Below, piece after piece: positions 6,058 through 12,458 of a stretch of 12,458 bases of DNA; the first letter of the stretch is position 1, and every line of letters starts with the position of its first letter. A program made the translations under genes and the position numbers. Origin of the DNA: Rudanella sp. Its GTDB lineage: Bacteria > Bacteroidota > Bacteroidia > Cytophagales > Spirosomataceae. The DNA lies in assembly GCA_026785985.1 (NCBI GenBank), contig JAJAYX010000238.1:1-12458 (forward strand). Direction: 5' to 3'. The notes under the pieces are model-generated. The model made no database searches and was not told where the DNA came from. It saw only the letters and a list, made by a program, of their open reading frames with translations.

Positions 6058-8061
6058 TTATTTCACGGGTACAAACAAGACCGCATCGGCCACCATTGGG
6101 GTTGGGCTTCCGTTTATGAGTTTCAGCGAAACCGACTCACTCAAGCTATGCTCACCCAGGCTAATCCAGTCGTTATTTTGTTGTTGCTGATTGACACGAA
6201 CCGCTTTACGGCTTTTACCCGTAAAAAGTTGTGCCGTTACCCTGGCCGATTTGTCGGTTTGAACCCCAATTTCATCAGGGTTGCCGCCCCCACCCTGCCA
6301 AAGCGGATTATACACATAAACGGTGTATTTGCCCGGCCTCATATTGGTTGCCTTGAAAGTGATGCCTGCCTCCTGCCCGGCTTGAGCCACCATCAGGGAA
6401 GTTCCGTATTTCCCGCCCGTTTTCAGCCGTTCCCAGGTTCCGGTAGTGGTCACACGCCCAACATCGTCATTATCGATCAGCACTTCGGGGGCGCGACCGT
6501 CCAGCAGGGGGTCGTTGGCTAAACGAGCTTGTAGTTTTTTGATGTCGATGTCCTGCACGGCCACGTTTTCGTCGATGGCGTGGCAGGCGGCCAACGCTGC
6601 TGACTGAGCCAACACCATAAACACCGGCTCCATCCTGATTGACCCGTAGGCAATATGGCTGGCCGACAAACATACCGGCACTAACAGATTCGTACACTCG
6701 TTTCTCTTCGGCACCAATGAGCGGTAACTGACCGGGTACGGTGGAAAGCCGCCCACCTGCACGTCACCCTCGTTTTTCACCATCATTTTGCCGTCCTTTT
6801 CCACCACTACACGCTGGCAATTATGCGAATCCGTCGTGTAAGCCGCCATGCCGACCCCGTCTGTCACAACGGTTTTGCCCTCGCAGTTGGCTTGCGTCAT
6901 CACATACTCACCCACCAGCCGGCGGGCTTCACGAATGTAAAGCTGATGCGAAAAGTTGCCGTTGTCGGCATATTCGTCTTTCGGATACCCCCATTTCAAC
7001 ATCTCGTCGCGGAGGTGTTTGGGCATCCGGGGGTCATGACCAATGAAGTAAAACAGCCCTTTCGTGTAGGTTTCGTGGTTGCGGATAATCTCGGCCCGGC
7101 GTTTGGGGTCAGCATTCGGATAGTCGAAATTGGCCCCAATCATATCCGTGGAGAGGCCCCCGCAGTTGTTGATGTCCGTTTTGCGGTTGGGCATCATCAC
7201 GAAATGCATCAGATTCCAGGTCAGTTCTTTGGGTTCTTTTTGGGCGATTTGCCGCAGCAGCAGTTCGTATTTCGTGGAGTCGTAGCCGTCGGGGCGGGTA
7301 ATGGGAATACGGTTGGCAGGGTCGTCGGTGAGGCACATCCGGTAGTTATACGCCTGCACCGAGAGGTCGCCCGTACCGTTTGGCTTGAGTTTGGCATCGC
7401 TAACGCCATAAATCAGGCCGCTTTCGGGCTTTCCGGGGATTTTGTACGGGTCAACACCATCGGGAAACTGGTGTTTATCGAGCAGTTGAACGCCATTCCA
7501 GGTTTCGCCATATTGTGAGTTATCCTCACGACCAACCGTAAAACTAACAGGTGCATTGGTGGCCATTAGATCGCCCTCGTAGGAGCAATCAATAAACTGC
7601 TTGGCTTCTATTGTTCGGGTTTCGGGGGTTGCTCCAACCGATTCAATAGTTATGGACTGTAGCCGTAGTTGGTTTAGGTCATAAAGGTAATTGAGCGGCT
7701 TTATGCGCCAGCCCCGTAGCACCGGCACCCCTGCATCTTTCACATACTGCTCGAACAGGTTTTCGGCTACGTGCGGCTCAAACGTCCATTGTTCCAATCG
7801 CCCGTAATGCTTGCCGACATTCCGGTAGAAATCGCGCGCCAGGCCCGTAATGGCGAATTTATTGCCAATATCGGTTGCCCCCAAGCCCCCCGATGAGAGG
7901 CCACCGAGGTGTTTCGACGGTTCGATCAGGACCACTGTTTTTCCGGCGCGTTTGGCCGTAACAGCCGCCATCACCCCCGCCGACGTGCCACCATACACGC
8001 AGATGTCGTAGGATTGGGAGAAAACGGGAACGGAAAACAGAAGGAGGAGGATAGTTTTCAT
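6058..8061 (-). CDS. Secreted FAD-dependent oxidoreductase with golvesin-type C-terminal domain ('xanthan lyase'-like)
   Basis: This 667-residue protein begins with a short signal peptide (MKTILLLLFSVPVFSQ, probable cleavage near residue 15-16). There is no lipobox, and the Cys at 21 lies in the first FAD strand. The FAD-binding Rossmann motif follows directly: DICVYGGTSAGVMAAVTAKRAG with GGTSAG at 24-29, then an acidic strand end (VVLIEPSKHLGGLSSGGL). This is the FAD_oxidored family, common in Bacteroidota and Planctomycetes and often near glycan-use genes. Residues ~527-667 form a separate beta-rich domain (VLIDNDDVG…GTWERL…GKYGTSL…GKYTVYVYNP…) that resembles the golvesin C-terminal/xanthan lyase accessory domain and is probably carbohydrate- or surface-binding. 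Being exported, it is unlikely to use the cytoplasmic ferredoxin of the same operon as electron carrier. It lies 13 bases after the HAD gene. The substrate is unknown, and the name 'xanthan lyase' should not be read as an activity. Confidence 0.85.
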   Translation of the reverse strand: MKTILLLLFSVPVFSQSYDICVYGGTSAGVMAAVTAKRAGKTVVLIEPSKHLGGLSSGGLGATDIGNKFAITGLARDFYRNVGKHYGRLEQWTFEPHVAENLFEQYVKDAGVPVLRGWRIKPLNYLYDLNQLRLQSITIESVGATPETRTIEAKQFIDCSYEGDLMATNAPVSFTVGREDNSQYGETWNGVQLLDKHQFPDGVDPYKIPGKPESGLIYGVSDAKLKPNGTGDLSVQAYNYRMCLTDDPANRIPITRPDGYDSTKYELLLRQIAQKEPKELTWNLMHFVMMPNRKTDINNCGGLSTDMIGANFDYPNADPKRRAEIIRNHETYTKGLFYFIGHDPRMPKHLRDEMLKWGYPKDEYADNGNFSHQLYIREARRLVGEYVMTQANCEGKTVVTDGVGMAAYTTDSHNCQRVVVEKDGKMMVKNEGDVQVGGFPPYPVSYRSLVPKRNECTNLLVPVCLSASHIAYGSIRMEPVFMVLAQSAALAACHAIDENVAVQDIDIKKLQARLANDPLLDGRAPEVLIDNDDVGRVTTTGTWERLKTGGKYGTSLMVAQAGQEAGITFKATNMRPGKYTVYVYNPLWQGGGGNPDEIGVQTDKSARVTAQLFTGKSRKAVRVNQQQQNNDWISLGEHSLSESVSLKLINGSPTPMVADAVLFVPVK

Positions 8062-8074
8062 GCGGTGTTTGCGT

Positions 8075-8767
8075 TTAAAGCAACTGAATCAATTCCTGCC
8101 AATGCCGAATATCATGGGTGGCCTGCACTTCCACCACTTCGCCTTTAGGGTTATAGAAAACAGTGTCTAAACCAACGGCCTGTGCGCCCTGAATGTCGGC
8201 TTCGTGGTTATCACCAATCATCAGGCTTTCCTGCACCTTGGCCCCGGCAATAGTAAGCGAGAATTCAAAAATGCGCGGATCAGGCTTTTTATACCCTCCC
8301 GATTTTTCGTTCGTGACCACGTGGATAAAGTAATGCGCAATGTCGGAACTGGCTAATTTCAGCGCCTGAATATCATCGAAACCATTCGTGATAATGTGCA
8401 TTTGGTAGCGTCCGTGCAGGTGATTGAGCAGATCGCGGGCGGCATCGGTCAGGTGTGCCTTTCGGGGAAGCAAACGCAGATACCCCTCATTCAGGTCGGG
8501 GAAGCCGGTGATGTCGTCAAGACCTAACGCGCTCAGAACCATCGGAAAACGATTTTCGCGAATGTAGGCGTGGGTAAGTTCGTTGAGGTCGAAAGCTCGC
8601 CAGAGTTTCCGGTTCACCTCAATAAACTTCTCGCTGAAGGCCTCCGCCGACGGAATCCCCAACTCCACCAGCCGGTGCTCCTCATACAATTCTGCTATCG
8701 ACTCCGCCGAGTTCCGGTCAAAGTCCCATAGTGTATGGTCGAGGTCGAAGAAAAGGTGTTTATACAT
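8075..8767 (-). CDS. yjjG: HAD-superfamily hydrolase, YjjG-like noncanonical pyrimidine nucleotidase
   Basis: This is a 230-residue cytoplasmic phosphatase with all four HAD motifs. They are DLDHT with nucleophile Asp8 and acid/base Asp10, TNG at 127-129, Lys160/161 in YKKPDPRIF, and GDNHEADIQGA with Asp186 and Asp191. The helical C1 cap (residues ~15-100), length and ITNGFDDIQ block match the YjjG subgroup, which removes phosphate from nucleoside monophosphates including non-standard pyrimidine nucleotides (house-cleaning). The ATG at 8767 overlaps the ferredoxin stop by 8 bases, and the FAD oxidoreductase gene follows after 13 bases. Substrate assignment within HAD phosphatases from sequence alone is only moderately safe; a general phosphoglycolate-phosphatase-like enzyme is the alternative. 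Confidence 0.85.
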   Translation of the reverse strand: MYKHLFFDLDHTLWDFDRNSAESIAELYEEHRLVELGIPSAEAFSEKFIEVNRKLWRAFDLNELTHAYIRENRFPMVLSALGLDDITGFPDLNEGYLRLLPRKAHLTDAARDLLNHLHGRYQMHIITNGFDDIQALKLASSDIAHYFIHVVTNEKSGGYKKPDPRIFEFSLTIAGAKVQESLMIGDNHEADIQGAQAVGLDTVFYNPKGEVVEVQATHDIRHWQELIQLL

Positions 8768-9065
8768 CCAACTTCAGGCGTTCCACCACCTCATCTCCCA
8801 CCAAATGTTTCTCCACAATTTCGGCAACATCGGATAGCTGCACGTTGCCGTAATAGGTTCCTTCGGGATAAACCACCATGGTGGGGCCAAAGCCACAGGC
8901 ATCAAGGCAACCTGTACCTTGCGTCCGAATATTTTTTTGCAGTCCGCGAGCGGTCAATTCCTGTTTAAAAGCCTCCACTAAAGCCTTGCCGTGTTCGGTG
9001 CCGCAGCTTTTTTTGGGGGCATCTTTCTGATTCGTACAGATAAAAACGTGTTTCTGAAATTTCAT
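8760..9065 (-). CDS. Thioredoxin-like [2Fe-2S] ferredoxin
   Basis: This 101-residue cytoplasmic protein has the four-cysteine pattern of thioredoxin-fold [2Fe-2S] proteins (Clostridium pasteurianum/Aquifex ferredoxin and the NuoE C-terminal domain). Cys10 is at the end of strand 1 (HVFICTNQ), with Cys21 and Cys53-x3-Cys57 (GCLDACGFGPTMVVYPEGTYYGNV). The sequence after the cluster, GP.MVVYPEG.YYG.V, is the characteristic family ending. The role is electron transfer, partner unknown. The ATG at 9065 overlaps the histidine kinase stop (ATGA, 9062-9065) and its own stop overlaps the HAD start by 8 bases, so it is translationally coupled on both sides. Confidence 0.92.
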   Translation of the reverse strand: MKFQKHVFICTNQKDAPKKSCGTEHGKALVEAFKQELTARGLQKNIRTQGTGCLDACGFGPTMVVYPEGTYYGNVQLSDVAEIVEKHLVGDEVVERLKLDV

Positions 9066-11134
9066 TGCGTTGTTTCTTGCGATGTTGCTACGAAGGTAGC
9101 AGTCAACGGCAAGATAAAGAAGAATGTTGTTCCCATACCCAACTCGGAATACATCTCCAGCCGCCCCTGCATGGCCTCCGTGCGAGCCTGAATATTTCGC
9201 AAACCCATACTGGCCATCACCTTCGGTTCGGGCATTACATCGGCGGTCGGGCCGGTTTCCATCCCATGACCGTTATCTTTCACAATCATGTTCAGTTCCT
9301 TTTCAAATCGCCGAAACTGAATGGTTGCCCCCGTGGCCCCGGAGTGTTTCAGGATGTTGTTGCAGAGTTCGAGACAGATCGAATATAAATGAAACTCAAC
9401 CCCTTTGTCCAGTCGTGGCAATTCGCCCACTTCAAGCTGAAACTGAACCGGTTGATTCTGATTAAGCTTCTCCAGCAATCGGTTCAGCGCATACCCTAAT
9501 CCCTGCTTTTCCAGTTCGTCGGGTTGCATATTATGCGAGAGGTGTCTCACCTCGGCGTAGGCTTCTTTGGTCATGTGCAATAGGTTCTTATATACCTGTT
9601 GTTCGCGCTCGTTGAGGTGGCCTGGATTCAGGGCCGACAAACTCATGCGGATAGCCGAAATCAGCCCGCCGAGGTTGTCGTGCAGATCGGCGGCCACGCG
9701 CTTGCGTTCCTGGGTTTGCCCCTTCAATAAAGCCTCTTCAATTTCCCGATTTTTATCCCGAAGCTGTTGATTGGCCTGTTCGAGTTCGGTGGTTCGGCGT
9801 TGCACTTTATCTTCTAAACCCACGTTGAGCCGTTCAATTTGCGCCCGCTGTTTTCGAATCAGCCCGTTGCGCCAGTACAAAATCCCCACAAATACGAGCA
9901 ACATAGCCAGACCACCCAGTAGCATAGCCCGCAGCAAATTCTGCCGTTCAATATCCCGGTTTAGAGCTGCAATACTGGCTCGTTGCTCCACCCGGCTCCG
10001 TTCGGCTTCGGCCCGCAGTGCTTTGGTTTCAAATTGCCGTTGCAACACCGTCATCTCTTCCACCTGTTTGCGGTTGGCCAGTGAATCACGAACAACAATA
10101 AACACCTCGTGCATGGCCAACGCACGTCCGGTTTGTCCGGTAGCCCGATAGGCCCGATACAAAACCGACGAGGCAATTTGCTGAATCCGGGCGTTCCCCC
10201 GCTTCCGGCCCACGGCCAGTGCCTGTTCGCCCAGTCGGATGGATTCGGGCAGGCGGTTCGTCAGAAAATAGCCTTCGGCCAGCCGCGCCCACACCGACGC
10301 TTTGCCCCCTTCGTCGCCCAACTGATTCCAGACATCCAGGGCTTCCTGGTAGATTGTTACAGCTTCGGGGTATTCTTTTTGGCTCAACAAAAAATCACCC
10401 AGTCGTTCGTCGGCATAAGCAATGTTAGCCTGGCTTTTTGTTTCAAACGCAATTTGTCGCGAGGCTTCAAACTGCTTTCGGGCTTCCCTGTGGCGGCCCT
10501 GCGCGTTATAAACTTCACCAATCTGGGTGGTTAACTGGGAGGTTAATAAGCGTTTGTTTCGGTTGGCGGGCAGTCGATAGGCGGGCAGCAGCGTCAAAGC
10601 TAACTGGTAGTTTATCAGCGCATTACCATACTCTTTCATGAGCAGATAAATATCGCCTATATTCATGTGAATTTGCCAGAAGGGGTAAATATCCGGTCTT
10701 TGTTTAGCGCAAAGAGTCGATGCTTTCTGGTTGAGCGAGAGGGCTGCCAGAAAATCATTGCGCACCATTCGGAGATAATATTCCTCCTGAATCAAGCCAT
10801 ACACCTGGTACAGATTATTCTGATACCGCCCGGCCTGCGCCGATAGTTTCCGGGCGTAGATGTAGCTACTATCGCGATGGGCCGTTCTGACTTGTTTAAA
10901 TACACGGGTCAGAAATCGGAGGGCTTCTAAATGCAGCGTATCGTTCTGGGGAGATCGCGGGTTGGTTGCGGCCCGGTTCAGGGTAGCGTGGCCCACCCTC
11001 AGCAGGCTATCGACGTAGGCTCCCTCATTACGGCGGTCGTAATTAAATTCGGGCAATACGGTACGTTGAGCCAGGCTGGCAGGGGCAAAGGCCAGCCAGC
11101 CAATCAGAAATCCGATCAACCAACGTAAGTTCAT
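9062..11134 (-). CDS. TPR-containing transmembrane sensor histidine kinase (HisKA_3/NarX-LiaS-DesK type)
   Basis: This 690-residue membrane sensor kinase starts with a signal peptide (residues 1-22, ending ASLAQ). A periplasmic region of helical TPR-like repeats runs ~90-350 (for example NIGDIYLLMKEYGNALINYQLAL, QIGEVYNAQGRHREARKQFEAS, ERLGDFLLSQKEYPEAVTIYQEAL). A coiled coil, one membrane helix (~401-421), a second coiled coil (~425-470) and the kinase core follow. The phospho-acceptor is His485 in the HisKA_3 motif ERKRVAADLHDNLGG. The ATPase domain has the N box (ELCNNILKH, Asn593), the G1 box DNGHGM at 620-625 and the G2 box MGLRNIQAR at 643-651, so it looks active. The family normally pairs with a LuxR/NarL-type response regulator, but none lies in this window. 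Instead the kinase heads the six-gene operon and overlaps the ferredoxin start. The start at 11134 gives a proper signal peptide. Confidence 0.93.
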   Translation of the reverse strand: MNLRWLIGFLIGWLAFAPASLAQRTVLPEFNYDRRNEGAYVDSLLRVGHATLNRAATNPRSPQNDTLHLEALRFLTRVFKQVRTAHRDSSYIYARKLSAQAGRYQNNLYQVYGLIQEEYYLRMVRNDFLAALSLNQKASTLCAKQRPDIYPFWQIHMNIGDIYLLMKEYGNALINYQLALTLLPAYRLPANRNKRLLTSQLTTQIGEVYNAQGRHREARKQFEASRQIAFETKSQANIAYADERLGDFLLSQKEYPEAVTIYQEALDVWNQLGDEGGKASVWARLAEGYFLTNRLPESIRLGEQALAVGRKRGNARIQQIASSVLYRAYRATGQTGRALAMHEVFIVVRDSLANRKQVEEMTVLQRQFETKALRAEAERSRVEQRASIAALNRDIERQNLLRAMLLGGLAMLLVFVGILYWRNGLIRKQRAQIERLNVGLEDKVQRRTTELEQANQQLRDKNREIEEALLKGQTQERKRVAADLHDNLGGLISAIRMSLSALNPGHLNEREQQVYKNLLHMTKEAYAEVRHLSHNMQPDELEKQGLGYALNRLLEKLNQNQPVQFQLEVGELPRLDKGVEFHLYSICLELCNNILKHSGATGATIQFRRFEKELNMIVKDNGHGMETGPTADVMPEPKVMASMGLRNIQARTEAMQGRLEMYSELGMGTTFFFILPLTATFVATSQETTQ

Positions 11135-11172
11135 AGTAAGCCTGAATTAACGTACTATCAATGGGTTAGGCC

Positions 11173-11203
11173 CAAATATAGCGAACAAGCCGGATTACTG
11201 AAA
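11173..11203 (-). promoter_or_regulatory. Candidate Bacteroidota sigma-A promoter for the kinase-led operon
   Basis: Read on the minus strand, TATATTTG (11180-11173) matches the Bacteroidota -7 element TAnnTTTG exactly. TTTC (11203-11200) lies 19 bases upstream, one base off the -33 element TTTG at the preferred spacing. This predicts a transcript start near 11166-11168 and a 5' leader of about 32-34 bases before the kinase ATG. It sits in the 81-base gap after aroC, so the operon would not depend on readthrough from aroC. Confidence 0.5.
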
Positions 11204-11215
11204 CTGAAAAGCCGC

Positions 11216-12301
11216 TTACTTTCGTATATGTGCGTTCTGACTGCGTAACCACATGTCAACCAGCACTAAAGCGGCCATCGCTTCCACAATTGGAACGGCA
11301 CGCGGCACCACACACGGATCGTGCCGGCCTTTCCCCGACACCGTTACAGACTGCCCATGCACATCCACGCTTTCCTGATCCTGCATGATCGTGGCGACGG
11401 GTTTGAACGCCACCCGAAAATAAATGTCTTCGCCATTACTAATCCCCCCCTGAATGCCCCCCGACAGATTGGTTCGGGTGCGAACGCGACCCCTGTCATC
11501 CGTATACATCGCGTCGTTATGCTCGGAACCATATTGCTCGGCCCCCGCAAAACCGCTGCCATATTCAAATCCTTTTACGGCGTTGATCCCCAGCATGGCT
11601 TTGCCGAGTTCGGCATGGAGCTTATCGAAAACGGGTTCGCCCCAGCCCGCCGGAACACCTGAGACCACGCAACTCACAATACCCCCAATAGAATCGCCTT
11701 TCTTGCGAGTTTCGTCAATGTAGGCATACATCTGTTCGGCCATGACGGGGTCGGGGCAACGCACAGCGTTCTCCTCGGCCAACGCCAGGTTGAGTTGTTG
11801 GTAGGGGGTTTCGAGCCGCATTTTCCCCACCGCCGACACATAAGCCTGCACCGAAATACCCAGCGTGTTGAGCAACATTTTAGCCACTGCCCCAGCCGCC
11901 ACCCGTGCCGCCGTTTCCCGCGCCGACGAACGACCTCCACCCCGGTAATCGCGGGTTCCATATTTGGCCATGTAAGTATAATCGGCGTGCGAGGGCCTGA
12001 ACTGTTCGGAAATATGGCCGTAGTCTTTGCTCCGTTGGTCAGTATTCCGAATCACCAGCGCAATGGGCGTTCCCTGGGTAATGCCCTCAAACACGCCCGA
12101 CAATACCTCGAACTCGTCGGCCTCGCGCCGTTGGGTGGTTATCCGCGACTGACCGGGTTTGCGCCGGTCCAGTTCGTGCTGAATAAAATCGGTATCGAAA
12201 GGCAGGCCGGCCGGGCAACCGTCGATGGTAACCCCCAAAGCGGGGCCATGCGATTCGCCGAAGGTGGCAATTTTGAAAAGTGTTCCGTAGGTACTACTCA
12301 T
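11216..12301 (-). CDS. aroC: Chorismate synthase
   Basis: This is the last enzyme of the shikimate pathway: it converts 5-enolpyruvylshikimate-3-phosphate to chorismate using reduced FMN, in the cytoplasm, usually as a tetramer. At 361 residues it is normal bacterial length. The three family signatures are present: [20 protein letters not shown] near the N-terminus (with the catalytic His), RPSHADYTY…[25 protein letters not shown] (FMN/substrate-binding region, including the second His), and [26 protein letters not shown]. The C-terminus [25 protein letters not shown] is also standard. The ATG at 12301 directly follows the TAA of an upstream membrane-protein gene, suggesting cotranscription. 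It is a bifunctional-free, ordinary AroC with no visible defect. Confidence 0.98.
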   Translation of the reverse strand: MSSTYGTLFKIATFGESHGPALGVTIDGCPAGLPFDTDFIQHELDRRKPGQSRITTQRREADEFEVLSGVFEGITQGTPIALVIRNTDQRSKDYGHISEQFRPSHADYTYMAKYGTRDYRGGGRSSARETAARVAAGAVAKMLLNTLGISVQAYVSAVGKMRLETPYQQLNLALAEENAVRCPDPVMAEQMYAYIDETRKKGDSIGGIVSCVVSGVPAGWGEPVFDKLHAELGKAMLGINAVKGFEYGSGFAGAEQYGSEHNDAMYTDDRGRVRTRTNLSGGIQGGISNGEDIYFRVAFKPVATIMQDQESVDVHGQSVTVSGKGRHDPCVVPRAVPIVEAMAALVLVDMWLRSQNAHIRK

Positions 12302-12458
12302 TTATTTCCGTAAAAACACAAAGATCATTCTGAGAATCATTAACACCAAAAGGACATTGGCCACGGCACGCGCCAAAACAGCCAGATTAAGCGGTTTTTC
12401 GGTACTGTCCATCAGGCTTAATCCATCATAGAGGGCATCGACTCCATTGGTTTTGGCC
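12302..12458 (-). CDS. C-terminal end of an unidentified membrane protein (5' end outside window)
   Basis: On the minus strand a frame is open from the right edge and ends in TAA at 12304-12302, immediately before the aroC ATG. The 51 visible residues include a polar stretch (TNGVDALYDGLSLMDSTEKP), then a strongly hydrophobic segment LNLAVLARAVANVLLVLMIL, and end in RMIFVFLRK. This looks like a final transmembrane helix with a basic cytoplasmic tail. Base composition and codon use resemble the neighbours, and the zero-base junction with aroC argues it is a real gene. I do not recognise the family from this fragment. Confidence 0.65.
   Translation of the reverse strand, partial: AKTNGVDALYDGLSLMDSTEKPLNLAVLARAVANVLLVLMILRMIFVFLRK

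Noticed and set aside
6823..7518. 231-codon open frame on the + strand opposite the FAD oxidoreductase gene
   Set aside because: The same reasoning applies: it is antisense to a well-supported gene, with no domain, membrane segment or start context of its own.
8062..8074. Possible transcription break between the HAD and FAD oxidoreductase genes
   Set aside because: The 13-base gap holds no hairpin or promoter-like element, so it is better read as an intra-operon junction.
11135..11215. Possible terminator after aroC
   Set aside because: Repeated AAGCCG words occur (around 11187-11215) but in direct, not inverted, orientation, and no T-run follows on the minus strand. No terminator can be supported.
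1..12458. Defence island, prophage, insertion sequence or CRISPR array
   Set aside because: No transposase, integrase, nuclease, phage gene or regular repeat is visible on either strand; the genes are metabolic, envelope and signalling types with even base composition.

Overview
The window is about 12.5 kb of dense bacterial chromosome, with about 97% in genes and no gap over 100 bases. I see no RNA genes, mobile elements, CRISPR arrays or long repeats. The content fits a Bacteroidota of the Cytophagales type (Spirosoma-like). The signs are a TPR-containing membrane histidine kinase, a secreted FAD oxidoreductase with a golvesin-type C-terminal domain, an OmpA protein with a calcium-binding linker, a promoter of the Bacteroidota form (TAnnTTTG), and few Shine-Dalgarno sequences. 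The family-level assignment is inference.

Left part, + strand (1-4215): the 3' end of an OmpA-family outer-membrane protein is followed by a compact three-gene polysaccharide unit. This holds a Wzz-type chain-length protein with a TTG start, a TviB/WbpA-type UDP-GlcNAc 6-dehydrogenase, and a WbpP/TviC-type UDP-GlcNAcA 4-epimerase. The last two would together convert UDP-GlcNAc to UDP-GalNAcA, as in Vi antigen and Pseudomonas O6 antigen synthesis. No glycosyltransferase, flippase or polymerase is visible here.

Middle and right part, - strand (11134 down to 4184): six genes are packed as one probable operon. In transcription order they are a TPR/HisKA_3 sensor kinase, a thioredoxin-like [2Fe-2S] ferredoxin, a YjjG-like HAD nucleotidase, a secreted FAD-dependent oxidoreductase, an HSD17B10-like short-chain dehydrogenase, and an RlaP-family nucleotidyltransferase. 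Every junction is either an overlap of 4-8 bases or a gap of 13-21 bases. A good candidate promoter lies just upstream of the kinase. The operon ends by running 32 bases into the 3' end of the epimerase gene on the other strand.

Right edge, - strand (12458 down to 11216): the C-terminal end of a membrane protein is followed immediately by aroC (chorismate synthase), with the TAA of one gene touching the ATG of the next.

Most of the genes belong to known families. The arrangement is the less ordinary part. An RNA-repair-associated nucleotidyltransferase sits without an RNA ligase at the end of a mixed redox and nucleotidase operon headed by a sensor kinase with no response regulator in view.
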